From contig CALFBI010000016.1 in assembly GCA_937951675.1 (NCBI GenBank), positions 1 to 40,924 on the forward strand: a DNA stretch of 40,924 bases, written 5' to 3'. Below are positions 33,708-40,924 of this stretch, piece by piece. The stretch comes from an uncultured Verrucomicrobiales bacterium. GTDB taxonomy: Bacteria; Verrucomicrobiota; Verrucomicrobiia; Verrucomicrobiales; Akkermansiaceae. The notes below the pieces were generated by a model. The model saw nothing but the letters and a program-made list of their open reading frames with translations, was not told the origin of the DNA and made no database searches. The first letter of the stretch is position 1, and every line of letters begins with the position of its first letter. The position numbers and the translations under genes are program-made.

Positions 33708-34685
33708 ATGAGTCTTTTAGAAGTCAGCAACCTGACCACCCGCTTCCATACCCGTAATGGAACCGTTCATGCGGTCGAAGATGTCTCGTTCTCCCTCGAA
33801 GCAGGACAAACTTTAGGGATTGTAGGTGAATCAGGGTCCGGGAAATCGGTGACATGCTATTCCTTATTAGGGCTCATTCCTAAACCTCCGGGAAGAATCC
33901 ACTCCGGAAAAGCTCTTTTCAAAGGCACTGATCTCCTTTCCGCAAGTAACTCTGACTTACGAGCGATCCGAGGGAAACGTATTTCGATGATTTTCCAGGA
34001 CCCGATGACATCGCTCAACCCTTATCTGAAAATTTCAGATCAACTCATCGAACCTCTCATCCAACATGAAGGCATGCGCGCGAAAGAAGCCCTGCATCGC
34101 GGGATTGAAGCTCTCGAGGAAGTCGGCATTCCTGAACCAGCCAAACGAATCAACGCCTACCCTTTTGAATTCTCAGGCGGCATGCGCCAGCGCGTGATGA
34201 TCGCAATGGCTCTCATTACTCAACCCGAGATCTTAATTGCGGATGAACCCACCACCGCTCTTGACGTCACCGTGCAGAAGCAAGTGCTCGACCTCATCAA
34301 GGACCGGCAGCAAAAACTGGGCACTGCCGTGATTATGATTACGCATGATTTACATGTCGTCTCTCAAACTTGTGATCACACTCAAGTCATGTATGCCGGG
34401 CAAACGGTTGAAAGTGCACCAAGTAGCACTCTTTTCCAAAACCCTAAACATGCTTACACGCGAGCCCTTCTTCGCAGTATGCCCGCGATGCAATCTAAAG
34501 GAGAACGACTTTACACCATCCCTGGATTACCGCCAAAGCTCACGACGCCCCCTTCTCAATGCTCTTTTCACCCTCGAAACACGTTAGGGAACCCTCAAAA
34601 ATGCTTAACCAGCACCGCCCCAACATTGAGCGAAATTTCTACAGGACATTGGGTTCAAAATTGCCCTGGATGCTTAGACGGCTAA
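33708..34685 (+). CDS. Oligopeptide/dipeptide-type ABC transporter ATP-binding protein (OppD/DppD-like)
   Basis: The 325-residue cytoplasmic ATPase has Walker [11 protein letters not shown] (about residue 40), Q-loop [10 protein letters not shown], signature [16 protein letters not shown], Walker [15 protein letters not shown] and H-loop [10 protein letters not shown]-terminal oligopeptide-transport extension ([10 protein letters not shown]...CSFHPRN...C) has the Cys cluster typical of OppD/DppD. Permeases, OppF and the binding protein are not in the window, so this subunit is an orphan here. No Shine-Dalgarno precedes the ATG. Confidence 0.9.
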   Translation: MSLLEVSNLTTRFHTRNGTVHAVEDVSFSLEAGQTLGIVGESGSGKSVTCYSLLGLIPKPPGRIHSGKALFKGTDLLSASNSDLRAIRGKRISMIFQDPMTSLNPYLKISDQLIEPLIQHEGMRAKEALHRGIEALEEVGIPEPAKRINAYPFEFSGGMRQRVMIAMALITQPEILIADEPTTALDVTVQKQVLDLIKDRQQKLGTAVIMITHDLHVVSQTCDHTQVMYAGQTVESAPSSTLFQNPKHAYTRALLRSMPAMQSKGERLYTIPGLPPKLTTPPSQCSFHPRNTLGNPQKCLTSTAPTLSEISTGHWVQNCPGCLDG

Positions 34686-34693
34686 AAACTAAA

Positions 34694-34717
34694 AAACCTC
34701 TCGAAAAAGGAAGGTTT
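34694..34717. terminator. Stem-loop after the oppD-type gene
   Basis: AAACCTCTC and GGAAGGTTT pair over nine positions (eight pairs, one a wobble) around an A-rich loop, nine bases past the stop at 34685. No U tract follows on the plus strand. On the minus strand a T-rich tail follows, although no minus-strand gene is here. It probably marks the end of the upstream transcript. Confidence 0.45.
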
Positions 34718-34757
34718 CTATAAAAAAGCTTATTTTCAGCCGAAACAATCTCTCAAG

Positions 34758-34823
34758 AAGGCATCTTTACGCTTAAACACTCAATTTTTGATTGATTTTT
34801 TCTGACCCAAAGGCATCTTTTAC
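34758..34823 (+). repeat. Direct repeats AAGGCATCTTT upstream of ilvB
   Basis: The 11-mer AAGGCATCTTT occurs at 34758-34768 and again at 34810-34820, 52 bp apart. Each copy is followed by (T)TAC, so about 13 bases are shared. The second copy lies in the spacer of the putative ilvB promoter, which would suit a repressor site. The spacing equals about five helical turns. Confidence 0.55.
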
Positions 34824-34830
34824 CTCTAAT
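34802..34830 (+). promoter_or_regulatory. ilvB: Putative ilvB promoter
   Basis: CTGACC and TCTAAT (five of six consensus bases) are separated by 17 bases. The expected start site is about eight bases before the ATG at 34845, so the leader is very short and has no Shine-Dalgarno. The spacer contains one of two AAGGCATCTTT repeats. No leader peptide is visible, so classical attenuation is unlikely. Confidence 0.4.
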
Positions 34831-34844
34831 TATTCATTTTTTAT

Positions 34845-36572
34845 ATGAGTCAGCCTCAATATGATGGTGCACAAGCACTAATTAAAACGCTCGATGATCT
34901 CGGGATCGAATACATCTTCGGATACTCCGGAGGAGCCGCGATTCCTATTTTCGACGCCTTAGAAACTTTGGATCTTAAGATGAAATTCATCTTAGTGCGA
35001 CACGAACAAGGCGCAGTGCATATGGCCGATGGGTATGCCAGAGCAACAGGAAAACCGGCCGCAGTGCTTGTCACTTCTGGCCCTGGTGCAGGAAACACCG
35101 TCACTGGTCTCATGACGGCGCAAATGGATTCGGTGCCTATGATTGTTGTCTGCGGGCAACAAGTGACATGGATGCTCGGAAAAGATGCTTTCCAAGAGGC
35201 TGATATTTTTGGAATTACGATCCCTTGCGTAAAACACAATTTCTTAGTCAAAGAAACCAATGATCTGACTCGCGTGGCGAAAGAGGCTTTCCATATCTCA
35301 ACAACAGGAAGACCTGGACCCGTCCTCATTGATGTTCCTAAAGATGTCTCTCAGTCTCCGTTTACTGGTGACATGGATCCAGAAATCAATCTTCCTGGTT
35401 ACGATCCGTCAAAGGCTTTCGACATCTGCCCAGACGCTATCAAAGAAGCTGTTGAGCTGATTCAAAATGCAAAACGCCCTGTGATTCTGGCCGGTCAAGG
35501 AGCCATGATTGCTCGTTCTGATAAAGAACTCATGCAGTTTGCCACCACCCTCCAGTGCCCTGTAACCTCGACTCTCCTCGGCAAAGGAGTTTTCCCTGAA
35601 AGTCATGACCTTGCATTAGGAATGCTTGGAATGCACGGCACCGCTTACGCCAACAAGGCGATGGTTGAGTGTGACCTCCTTATTAATATTGGATCTCGCT
35701 TTGATGACCGAATCATTGGCCAACCCGATAAATTCTGCCAAGACGCTAAGATTATCCATATTGATATCGATTTAGCTGAAATGGATAAAATGATCCGCCC
35801 AGATATCCAGATCCTTGGTGATGCCAAGGCCGCCCTGATCGAATTAAATAAGTTCATTACTCCAATTGATACCACTTCTTGGATTAAAACCATCGACCAG
35901 AATAAAAAGAAATTTCCTCTCAGCTACAAAAAGCAAGGTGGCCTAAGAATGCAGCAAGTCATTGACGAGCTCTATAAGCAAACCGAAGGAAACGCGATTG
36001 TCTCTACTGATGTCGGCCAACATCAAATGTGGTCAGCTCAGTTTTATAAAAATAACGAATCCTTCCACTGGCTTTCATCTGGTGGTGCGGGAACGATGGG
36101 CTTTGGCTTCCCGGCTGCGATCGGGGCTCAATTTGCGCAACCGGACAAGACTGTCATCTCCATTTCGGGAGACGGAGGGTTTCAAATGACTCTCTTTGAA
36201 CTGGCGACCGCTGCCATTCACAAACTTCCTATTAAAATCGTGGTGCTCAACAACCACTATCTTGGAATGGTTCGCCAATGGCAGGAACTTTTCTATGACA
36301 ACCGAGAGTCTGGAGTCGACCTCATCGGGAATCCTGATTTTTGCAAACTCGCTGCTTCTTACGGGATTCCCAGTGTTCATTTCAAGCGCCCTGCAGACTG
36401 CTCTCGCATGATCGAAAAAGCGCTTGCTTACAATGATGGACCGATTCTCATTCATGCCGAATGTGTGAAGACAGATAATGTCTTCCCTATGATTCCTGCA
36501 GGAGCCGCGCTCGAAGACATGATTACTGAAGCCCCTAAGGAAAAAATGGCAAAACCAACAGGATCGACCTAA
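34845..36572 (+). CDS. ilvB: Acetolactate synthase, large (catalytic) subunit
   Basis: The 575-residue TPP enzyme makes acetolactate or acetohydroxybutyrate, the first step of valine, leucine and isoleucine synthesis. It shows [14 protein letters not shown], the catalytic Glu in [15 protein letters not shown] (about residue 54), [11 protein letters not shown] and the FAD/middle-domain GSRFDDR. The TPP site begins at [15 protein letters not shown] and ends about 30 residues on at [15 protein letters not shown]. The length is standard. The small-subunit gene follows after 57 bp, then a strong terminator, so this is a two-gene operon. Direct repeats upstream may bind a regulator. Confidence 0.97.
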   Translation: MSQPQYDGAQALIKTLDDLGIEYIFGYSGGAAIPIFDALETLDLKMKFILVRHEQGAVHMADGYARATGKPAAVLVTSGPGAGNTVTGLMTAQMDSVPMIVVCGQQVTWMLGKDAFQEADIFGITIPCVKHNFLVKETNDLTRVAKEAFHISTTGRPGPVLIDVPKDVSQSPFTGDMDPEINLPGYDPSKAFDICPDAIKEAVELIQNAKRPVILAGQGAMIARSDKELMQFATTLQCPVTSTLLGKGVFPESHDLALGMLGMHGTAYANKAMVECDLLINIGSRFDDRIIGQPDKFCQDAKIIHIDIDLAEMDKMIRPDIQILGDAKAALIELNKFITPIDTTSWIKTIDQNKKKFPLSYKKQGGLRMQQVIDELYKQTEGNAIVSTDVGQHQMWSAQFYKNNESFHWLSSGGAGTMGFGFPAAIGAQFAQPDKTVISISGDGGFQMTLFELATAAIHKLPIKIVVLNNHYLGMVRQWQELFYDNRESGVDLIGNPDFCKLAASYGIPSVHFKRPADCSRMIEKALAYNDGPILIHAECVKTDNVFPMIPAGAALEDMITEAPKEKMAKPTGST

Positions 36573-36629
36573 GCATCCCAACCTCTTTCCATTCTTCTTT
36601 CTCTCATCCCATTTCAAGATCGTTACGCA

Positions 36630-37172
36630 ATGTCACAAAATATTATTACTGCAGATACACCCGTAGTTCCTAACCATACACGTGGAGCCATCAACTCTCT
36701 CTCTATCCTCGTTAATAATGAGCCGGGGGTCCTCATGCGTATTTGCCAAGTGTTTTCACGTCGTGCTTTTAACATCGATTCCCTCGTGGTTTCTGAAGGA
36801 CGTGACACCAATTTTTCTCGGATGACAATTGGGATTTCGGGCGACCCACAAGGGCTTGACCAAATCATCAAACAAGTCAACAAACTCGTCGATGTCATTC
36901 ACTGTTTTGAACACTCTGCTCAAAACTCCGTCGTCAAAGAACTGATTCTGGTTAAATTCCTCGTTGATAAAGCCGACCGTTCTGAAGCACTTCAAATCAT
37001 CGAGCATTTCGAAGGTAAGACCCTCGACCTCACTCATAAGTCCATGATTGCTCAACTCACAGGGAATACTGACAAAGTCGATGCGGCGCTAAGCATGCTT
37101 GGGCAATTCGAAATCATCGAAACTGTCCGCACGGGAAAAGTCGTGATGGCACGAGGAAATCAGCCTACCTAA
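36630..37172 (+). CDS. ilvH: Acetolactate synthase, small regulatory subunit
   Basis: The 180-residue protein has an N-terminal ACT domain (NSLSILVNNEPGVLMRICQV, FSRRAFNIDSLVVSEGRD) and a C-terminal ALS small-subunit domain (LILVKFLVDKADRSEALQII). It stabilises and stimulates IlvB and confers valine feedback inhibition. It sits 57 bp after ilvB with no Shine-Dalgarno and is followed by an intrinsic terminator about 30 bp past its stop. The symbol ilvN would be equally valid. Confidence 0.96.
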   Translation: MSQNIITADTPVVPNHTRGAINSLSILVNNEPGVLMRICQVFSRRAFNIDSLVVSEGRDTNFSRMTIGISGDPQGLDQIIKQVNKLVDVIHCFEHSAQNSVVKELILVKFLVDKADRSEALQIIEHFEGKTLDLTHKSMIAQLTGNTDKVDAALSMLGQFEIIETVRTGKVVMARGNQPT

Positions 37173-37200
37173 GGCTTCCTCACCCCGCTCTTTTTAATCA

Positions 37201-37234
37201 GCGCGAAAGGTTATTTAACCCTTCGCGCTTTTTT
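37201..37234 (+). terminator. Rho-independent terminator of ilvB-ilvH
   Basis: GCGCGAAAGGTT pairs with AACCCTTCGCGC (11 of 12 positions) around the loop ATTT, followed immediately by six T residues. It is the clearest plus-strand terminator in the window. Confidence 0.92.
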
Positions 37235-37267
37235 AGGAGGGTCATCTGAAAAGACAGAGATACCCTC

Positions 37268-37669
37268 TTAAATACGCTTGATGAGATGAATCTCAGGAAC
37301 CTTTCCCTCTTCTAAAATCACTTCGACCACATCAATTCGCCAAACCACTTTTTCAGGATGAGGAAGCATTGCGAGCCATGCCCTCGCTCCTGATTCGAGC
37401 CGTATTTCTTTATCTCGATCGACTGCGTCGAGTGGCCTCCCCTTCAGCGGAGCGATTCTCGTTTTCACTTCTGTAAAAACGAGAACGTGGTCGTCACGGA
37501 TGACCAAATCAATTTCTCCGGCGTGGAGAGATCTGAAATTACGATAAAGAACCTTTTTTCCGCTTCTCTGCAAATAAAGAGCTGCCAGCTTTTCACCAAA
37601 CTCCCCTACCGCAAGATGCGAAGTTCGTTTCTGATCAAGTTTTTGCGAATGGTAAGGAGCATTGAGCAA
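37268..37669 (-). CDS. yraN: YraN family (UPF0102) nuclease-fold protein
   Basis: The conserved part has the YraN pattern: GEFGEKLAALYLQRSGKKVL, RNFRSLHAGEIDLVIRDD and VFTEVKTR. This is a PD-(D/E)XK-like arrangement (Glu, Asp, E-x-K). The family is widespread and often beside rnhB, as here. It is thought to be a nuclease, possibly in recombination or repair. The frame is open upstream to 37789 inside rnhB. The family usually has about 120-130 residues, so a TTG at 37669 (133 aa, 35-bp overlap with rnhB) is chosen. An ATG at 37744 is the alternative. No Shine-Dalgarno settles it. Confidence 0.85.
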   Translation of the reverse strand: MLNAPYHSQKLDQKRTSHLAVGEFGEKLAALYLQRSGKKVLYRNFRSLHAGEIDLVIRDDHVLVFTEVKTRIAPLKGRPLDAVDRDKEIRLESGARAWLAMLPHPEKVVWRIDVVEVILEEGKVPEIHLIKRI

Positions 37670-38261
37670 CGGGCTGAAACGAGCAACGATGGATGGGACA
37701 AGGGCCGTGCTTTTCCAAAGCAGCCAAGTGAGCTTTGGTTCCATAGCCTTTATGCTTCTCAAACCCATACTCGGGGTATTCTTCGGCATATTGAACCATC
37801 ATGCGATCTCTTTCTACCTTCGCGATAATCGAAGCCGCCGCAATCGAAAGAGATTTTTGATCTCCTTTAATGATTCCTTGAGATGGTAGCGGAAAATCAG
37901 GCACATCGCGCCCGTCAATCAATACAAAATGGGGTTGTGGAATGAGAGCGAGAACGCACTCTCTCATTCCACGGTAAGTCGCTTGTAAAATATTAATCTC
38001 ATCAACAACGCTTGCATCAAGGTGACGAGAGACCCATTTAATCTCAGAATTCTGCGTCAGTTCTTCGTAGAGAACCTCTCGCTTTTTCTCTGACAATTTC
38101 TTGGAATCATCTAAAAAAGAGTGCTTGAAATGATGAGGTAAAATAACAGCTGAAACGGAAACAGGTCCCGCTAACGGACCCCTTCCAGCCTCGTCTACAC
38201 CAGCGATGAAACTCTCTCTTAATGGATCACGATACTGTTTTTCTAAATCAAGATTAGGCAC
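37635..38261 (-). CDS. rnhB: Ribonuclease HII
   Basis: The 208-residue enzyme cleaves RNA in RNA-DNA hybrids and at single ribonucleotides. It has GVDEAGRGPLAGPV with the catalytic Asp-Glu pair (about residues 23-24), DDSKKLSEKKRE, VLIDGRDVP, SIAAASIIAKVERDRMM and the C-terminal GYGTKAHLAALEKHGPCPIHR. The start is a GTG at 38261, 12 bp after the upstream CAP-domain gene stop. Its 3' end overlaps yraN. Confidence 0.96.
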   Translation of the reverse strand: MPNLDLEKQYRDPLRESFIAGVDEAGRGPLAGPVSVSAVILPHHFKHSFLDDSKKLSEKKREVLYEELTQNSEIKWVSRHLDASVVDEINILQATYRGMRECVLALIPQPHFVLIDGRDVPDFPLPSQGIIKGDQKSLSIAAASIIAKVERDRMMVQYAEEYPEYGFEKHKGYGTKAHLAALEKHGPCPIHRCSFQPVAQCSLPFAKT

Positions 38262-38273
38262 TCACTTAATCAA

Positions 38274-38861
38274 TCAGAAACCACTTTCATGGAAAGTTCG
38301 AATTGCTTTAGAAGCATCTTTCAATGCAAACAGCTGCACCCCAAAAGCACGTCCTTGAGAATCTACAACAGTCGCAATGCCGGTATGTGTCCACCCTGAG
38401 TTAATTTGATAATTATGATCTGGAGAAGCCACCCATGATTTAACCATCCGGCTGCCCATTCCTGCGATATCACCTCTCTGGTAAGTTACGTTTTCAGAAA
38501 GTCCGCGCATACTATAGCGCCGTTTTGCGATCATCAGACGGCCTTCCGCCCCATAGTGACTAATATTCTTACCAACGAGGTTAAACCCTCCAGCACGATG
38601 CGCCATATAACGAGCGTGATTTAAAGCCAGTTTATCGAGGCCGCGATGTCTAATAAGCGGTTTTTTACCCTTATTAACTCTCACTTGATTAATCCCAACA
38701 TGTATTTGGTGTTCCACAGAAGACACTCGACTTTTCGACATTTTCTCAGAACTTATCGATGAAGCTATGGCTTTTTGCTCCACTTGAGGAGCACATGAAA
38801 CAAGCCCAGCGAAGAGAGCTCCATAGATCATTATTATGTGTGCGTTTTCTTTGATTTTCAC
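38274..38861 (-). CDS. CAP-domain (SCP/PR1-like) lipoprotein
   Basis: The 195-residue protein has a lipoprotein signal with lipobox GLVSC (Cys at about 23). A CAP domain follows: INQVRVNKGKKPLIRHRGLD, LALNHARYMAHR, GLSENVTY, MVKSWVASPDHNYQINSGWT and HTGIATVVDSQGRAFGVQLF. The His and Glu of the domain's cavity (NHARYM, SENV, GWTHTGI) are present. Bacterial CAP proteins are exported and of varied or unknown function. The start is a GTG at 38861; an internal ATG at 38831 would still keep the lipobox but leave a short signal. It heads a minus-strand group with rnhB and yraN. Confidence 0.86.
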   Translation of the reverse strand: MKIKENAHIIMIYGALFAGLVSCAPQVEQKAIASSISSEKMSKSRVSSVEHQIHVGINQVRVNKGKKPLIRHRGLDKLALNHARYMAHRAGGFNLVGKNISHYGAEGRLMIAKRRYSMRGLSENVTYQRGDIAGMGSRMVKSWVASPDHNYQINSGWTHTGIATVVDSQGRAFGVQLFALKDASKAIRTFHESGF

Positions 38862-38952
38862 CGATTTTATCTCGTTGTTTGTAGCTTCACATACGCATAA
38901 AAATATACATATATAACATTTACATAATAACCACTTATCTTTGTTCCGTGCA

Positions 38953-38968
38953 ACTCTTAAATAAGAGT
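38953..38968. promoter_or_regulatory. Palindrome in the AT-rich region between the CAP gene and dapA
   Basis: ACTCTT and AAGAGT form a 6-bp inverted repeat with a 4-base AT spacer. The surrounding 223-bp divergent intergenic region is very AT-rich, with TATA-like runs at 38898-38930, so it should hold promoters for both sides. No specific -35/-10 pair could be fixed. Confidence 0.3.
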
Positions 38969-39084
38969 CACTTTCTTTAAAATCGACTCATTCCTTAGAA
39001 CCATTCTCCATAAACGCTCTTTTCCTCAGTGTTTCAAACTTTCTCGTTGCTTCTCGGCACACTTTACGTCACTAGATTTGCAAG

Positions 39085-39963
39085 ATGTTTGCTGGAACGT
39101 TTACTGCATTAATTACGCCTTTTAAAAACGGTCATCTTGATCGTGATGCTTTCAGGGCACTGATCGACCGTCAAATTGAAGCTGGAGTCACCGGAATTGT
39201 TCCTGTTGGGACGACGGGAGAGTCTCCTACTTTAGCTCCTGACGAACACCTCGAGGTGATTCAACTCGCCATCGAAGCATCGCAAAATAACATTAAAGTC
39301 ATTGCCGGCACAGGCGCTAACTCTACTGCCGAAGCCGTTCATTTGACCCAAGAGGCGGAAAAATTAGGCATCGATGGATCTTTGCAAGTCTGCCCGTATT
39401 ACAACAAGCCCTCTCAAGAAGGACTTTACCAGCATTATAAGGCCGTGGCTGAAGCCACAAAGCTCCCTCTCATGCTTTATTCGATTCCCGGACGAAGCGT
39501 CATTGAAATTGAAATCGAGACCGTTGCTCGCCTCGCTCGCGACTTCGACAACATTGTCTGCGTCAAAGAAGCTGGTGGCTCAGTAGATCGAGTAAACCAA
39601 CTCGCTCAAGCCGTTCCTGAAGGCTTTGATATTCTCTCTGGAGACGACCCCCTAACACTCCCTTTCATGGCCTGCGGTGCCGTTGGGCTTGTCTCTGTCG
39701 CCTCAAACCTCATCCCAGAAGTAATGGTTACTCTCGTCAATTCTTGCCTCGAAGGTGACTTTGAAAAAGCGCTCTCTATTCAGAAAGATTACTACCCTCT
39801 CCTGTCTGGACTCATGGGACTTGATGTGAACCCCATTCCGATCAAATCCGCCGTAGCCATGCAAGGACATTGCTCCGATGAGATCCGTCTCCCAATGGTC
39901 AACCTGTGTCCGGATAAAAGCTCACAGATGCGCACTCTTCTCGAGAAATACAACCTCGTTTAA
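39085..39963 (+). CDS. dapA: 4-hydroxy-tetrahydrodipicolinate synthase
   Basis: The 292-residue TIM-barrel aldolase condenses pyruvate and aspartate semialdehyde in lysine and diaminopimelate synthesis. It shows PVGTTGESPTL, the catalytic Tyr in MLYSIPGRS (about residue 132), the Schiff-base Lys in VCVKEAGGS (about 161) and ILSGDDPLTLPFMACGAVGL. The length is standard. dapB follows after 16 bp and folK shortly after, so the three form an operon. Confidence 0.97.
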   Translation: MFAGTFTALITPFKNGHLDRDAFRALIDRQIEAGVTGIVPVGTTGESPTLAPDEHLEVIQLAIEASQNNIKVIAGTGANSTAEAVHLTQEAEKLGIDGSLQVCPYYNKPSQEGLYQHYKAVAEATKLPLMLYSIPGRSVIEIEIETVARLARDFDNIVCVKEAGGSVDRVNQLAQAVPEGFDILSGDDPLTLPFMACGAVGLVSVASNLIPEVMVTLVNSCLEGDFEKALSIQKDYYPLLSGLMGLDVNPIPIKSAVAMQGHCSDEIRLPMVNLCPDKSSQMRTLLEKYNLV

Positions 39964-39979
39964 CTCCACTTAGCTTCGA

Positions 39980-40720
39980 ATGAACATTTCAGTATTAGGT
40001 CGAGATGGCCGCATGGGACAAGCCATCCTACAAGCTGTCGAAGAAAATCCAGCCTCTTCTCTCGCTCTCACCCATGACCATGGAGAAGACCTTCACCGCG
40101 TCATTGCTGAAGCAGATGCCGTGATCGACTTCACCCATCATACCTTCACTAAGAACGTCTTAGAAGAAGCGCTTAAATCCAATACTTCTCTCGTCATCGG
40201 CACCACCGGTCATACCGATGACGAAAAGGCCCAGATTGCTGAGGCGGCGCAAAGCCTCCCTATCGTCTTCGCTCCTAATTACTCGATTGGGGTAAACACC
40301 CTTTTCTGGCTCACACGTCAGGCGGCTCAAATTTTAGGCAATGATCACTTTGATATCGAAGTCACTGAGATGCATCACCGGCATAAAATTGATGCCCCTT
40401 CTGGCACCGCTCGAGGACTTCTCGACATCTTAAACGACGTCACCAATACCTCTTACAAAGAGGATGTCGCGCATGGGCGCCTCGGAAATATCGGAGCACG
40501 CCCCCCCAAAGAAATTGGGATGCATACGCTCCGAGGAGGAGATGTTGTTGGTGACCATACCGTCATGTTCGCGGCAGATGGGGAACGAGTAGAACTCACC
40601 CACAAAGCTTCCAGCCGGATGACTTTCGCCTCTGGTTCTGTTAAAGCCGCACTTTGGGTTAACGAACAACCCGCTGGACTCTATGACATGCAAGATGTCT
40701 TAGGGCTCAAAAACCGCTGA
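39980..40720 (+). CDS. dapB: 4-hydroxy-tetrahydrodipicolinate reductase
   Basis: The 246-residue NAD(P)H enzyme reduces the DapA product. It shows the Rossmann start ISVLGRDGRMGQAIL, DAVIDFTHH, VIGTTGHT, APNYSIGVN and the catalytic EMHHRHKIDAPSGTA. It ends with the typical AALWVNEQPAGLYDMQDVLG. It lies between dapA and folK with very short spacers. Confidence 0.97.
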   Translation: MNISVLGRDGRMGQAILQAVEENPASSLALTHDHGEDLHRVIAEADAVIDFTHHTFTKNVLEEALKSNTSLVIGTTGHTDDEKAQIAEAAQSLPIVFAPNYSIGVNTLFWLTRQAAQILGNDHFDIEVTEMHHRHKIDAPSGTARGLLDILNDVTNTSYKEDVAHGRLGNIGARPPKEIGMHTLRGGDVVGDHTVMFAADGERVELTHKASSRMTFASGSVKAALWVNEQPAGLYDMQDVLGLKNR

Positions 40721-40724
40721 GCCT

Positions 40725-40924
40725 ATGTCTCCGGTTCAGGTGGGACTTGGACTCGGCTCCAACCTTGGGGACCGGCGAGCTTTACTTCAGGAGGCTGCGA
40801 CCGCCCTTGAGGCCATCTCTGACGACCTCAAAATCGTCAAAGCTCCTATTTACCAGAGTGACCCGGTTGAATGTCAGCCCGGCACCCCTCTCTTCTTCAA
40901 CACCTGTGTTGAAATTAATTATCG
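40725..40924 (+). CDS. folK: 2-amino-4-hydroxy-6-hydroxymethyldihydropteridine pyrophosphokinase, 5' part
   Basis: The first 66 codons read in frame from an ATG four bases after the dapB stop and run off the window end. The protein starts with VGLGLGSNLGDRRALLQEA, followed by IYQSDPVECQPGTPLFFNTC, both standard HPPK motifs. FolK transfers pyrophosphate from ATP to hydroxymethyl-dihydropterin in folate synthesis. Linkage to dap genes is not functional in an obvious way. Confidence 0.9.
   Translation, partial: MSPVQVGLGLGSNLGDRRALLQEAATALEAISDDLKIVKAPIYQSDPVECQPGTPLFFNTCVEINY

Noticed and set aside
34856-35329. 157-aa antisense frame inside ilvB
   Set aside because: Shadow of the conserved IlvB sequence.
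36075-36617. 180-aa antisense frame across the end of ilvB
   Set aside because: The ilvB frame carries the TPP motif here; the antisense product has no recognisable features.

Overview
The window looks like ordinary chromosomal DNA of a member of the PVC superphylum, most probably a Verrucomicrobiota bacterium. This is inferred from gene content: a DUF5069 protein, a DUF4175/squalene-cyclase-fold operon, ebo-type genes, a Bat (MoxR-associated) cluster and a clostridial-type single-chain PurL. No 16S gene is present to confirm it. Coding density is very high, and most genes meet at ATGA, TAATG or very short junctions. There is one tRNA (Phe). I see no insertion sequence, prophage or CRISPR array. 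Few start codons are preceded by a recognisable Shine-Dalgarno sequence.

Layout: 1-2771 is the end of a Bat operon, with a BatC-like C-terminus carrying a perfect 9-bp minisatellite followed by a BatD-BatE fusion. 2785-4910 holds eboE and eboC. 4987-9731 is a minus-strand block: DUF5069 protein, YbdG-type mechanosensitive channel, a membrane-anchored protein of unknown function and a Gfo/Idh/MocA oxidoreductase. 9934-19529 is a seven-gene operon with no gaps: DUF4175 membrane protein, small secreted protein, toroid (squalene-cyclase-fold) protein, three tandem paralogous secreted proteins and a polysaccharide deacetylase. This is the best candidate for an undescribed system. 19616-21946 (minus) encodes a secreted protein, a SET-domain methyltransferase and a thioredoxin-fold protein without CxxC. 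22115-24024 is parB coupled to a glutaminyl-cyclase-like M28 lipoprotein. tRNA-Phe follows, then a 90-aa protein with an EboB-like TatD hydrolase.

25612-40924 is mostly core metabolism and housekeeping: trpD (minus), purL, pgsA-der, a heavy-metal-domain lipoprotein with a TPMT-like methyltransferase, a lone oppD-type ATPase, ilvB-ilvH with a clear terminator, a minus-strand block (yraN, rnhB, CAP-domain lipoprotein), and dapA-dapB-folK, with folK cut by the window end.

How the genes may work together: the Bat proteins and the DUF4175 operon are both extracytoplasmic, coiled-coil or TPR-rich assemblies of the kind found together in Planctomycetes and Verrucomicrobia, so they may serve one envelope function. 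The ebo genes (prenyltransferase, sugar-isomerase-like, TatD-like) probably serve one metabolite-trafficking pathway although they lie about 20 kb apart. Functions of the DUF4175 operon are inference only.
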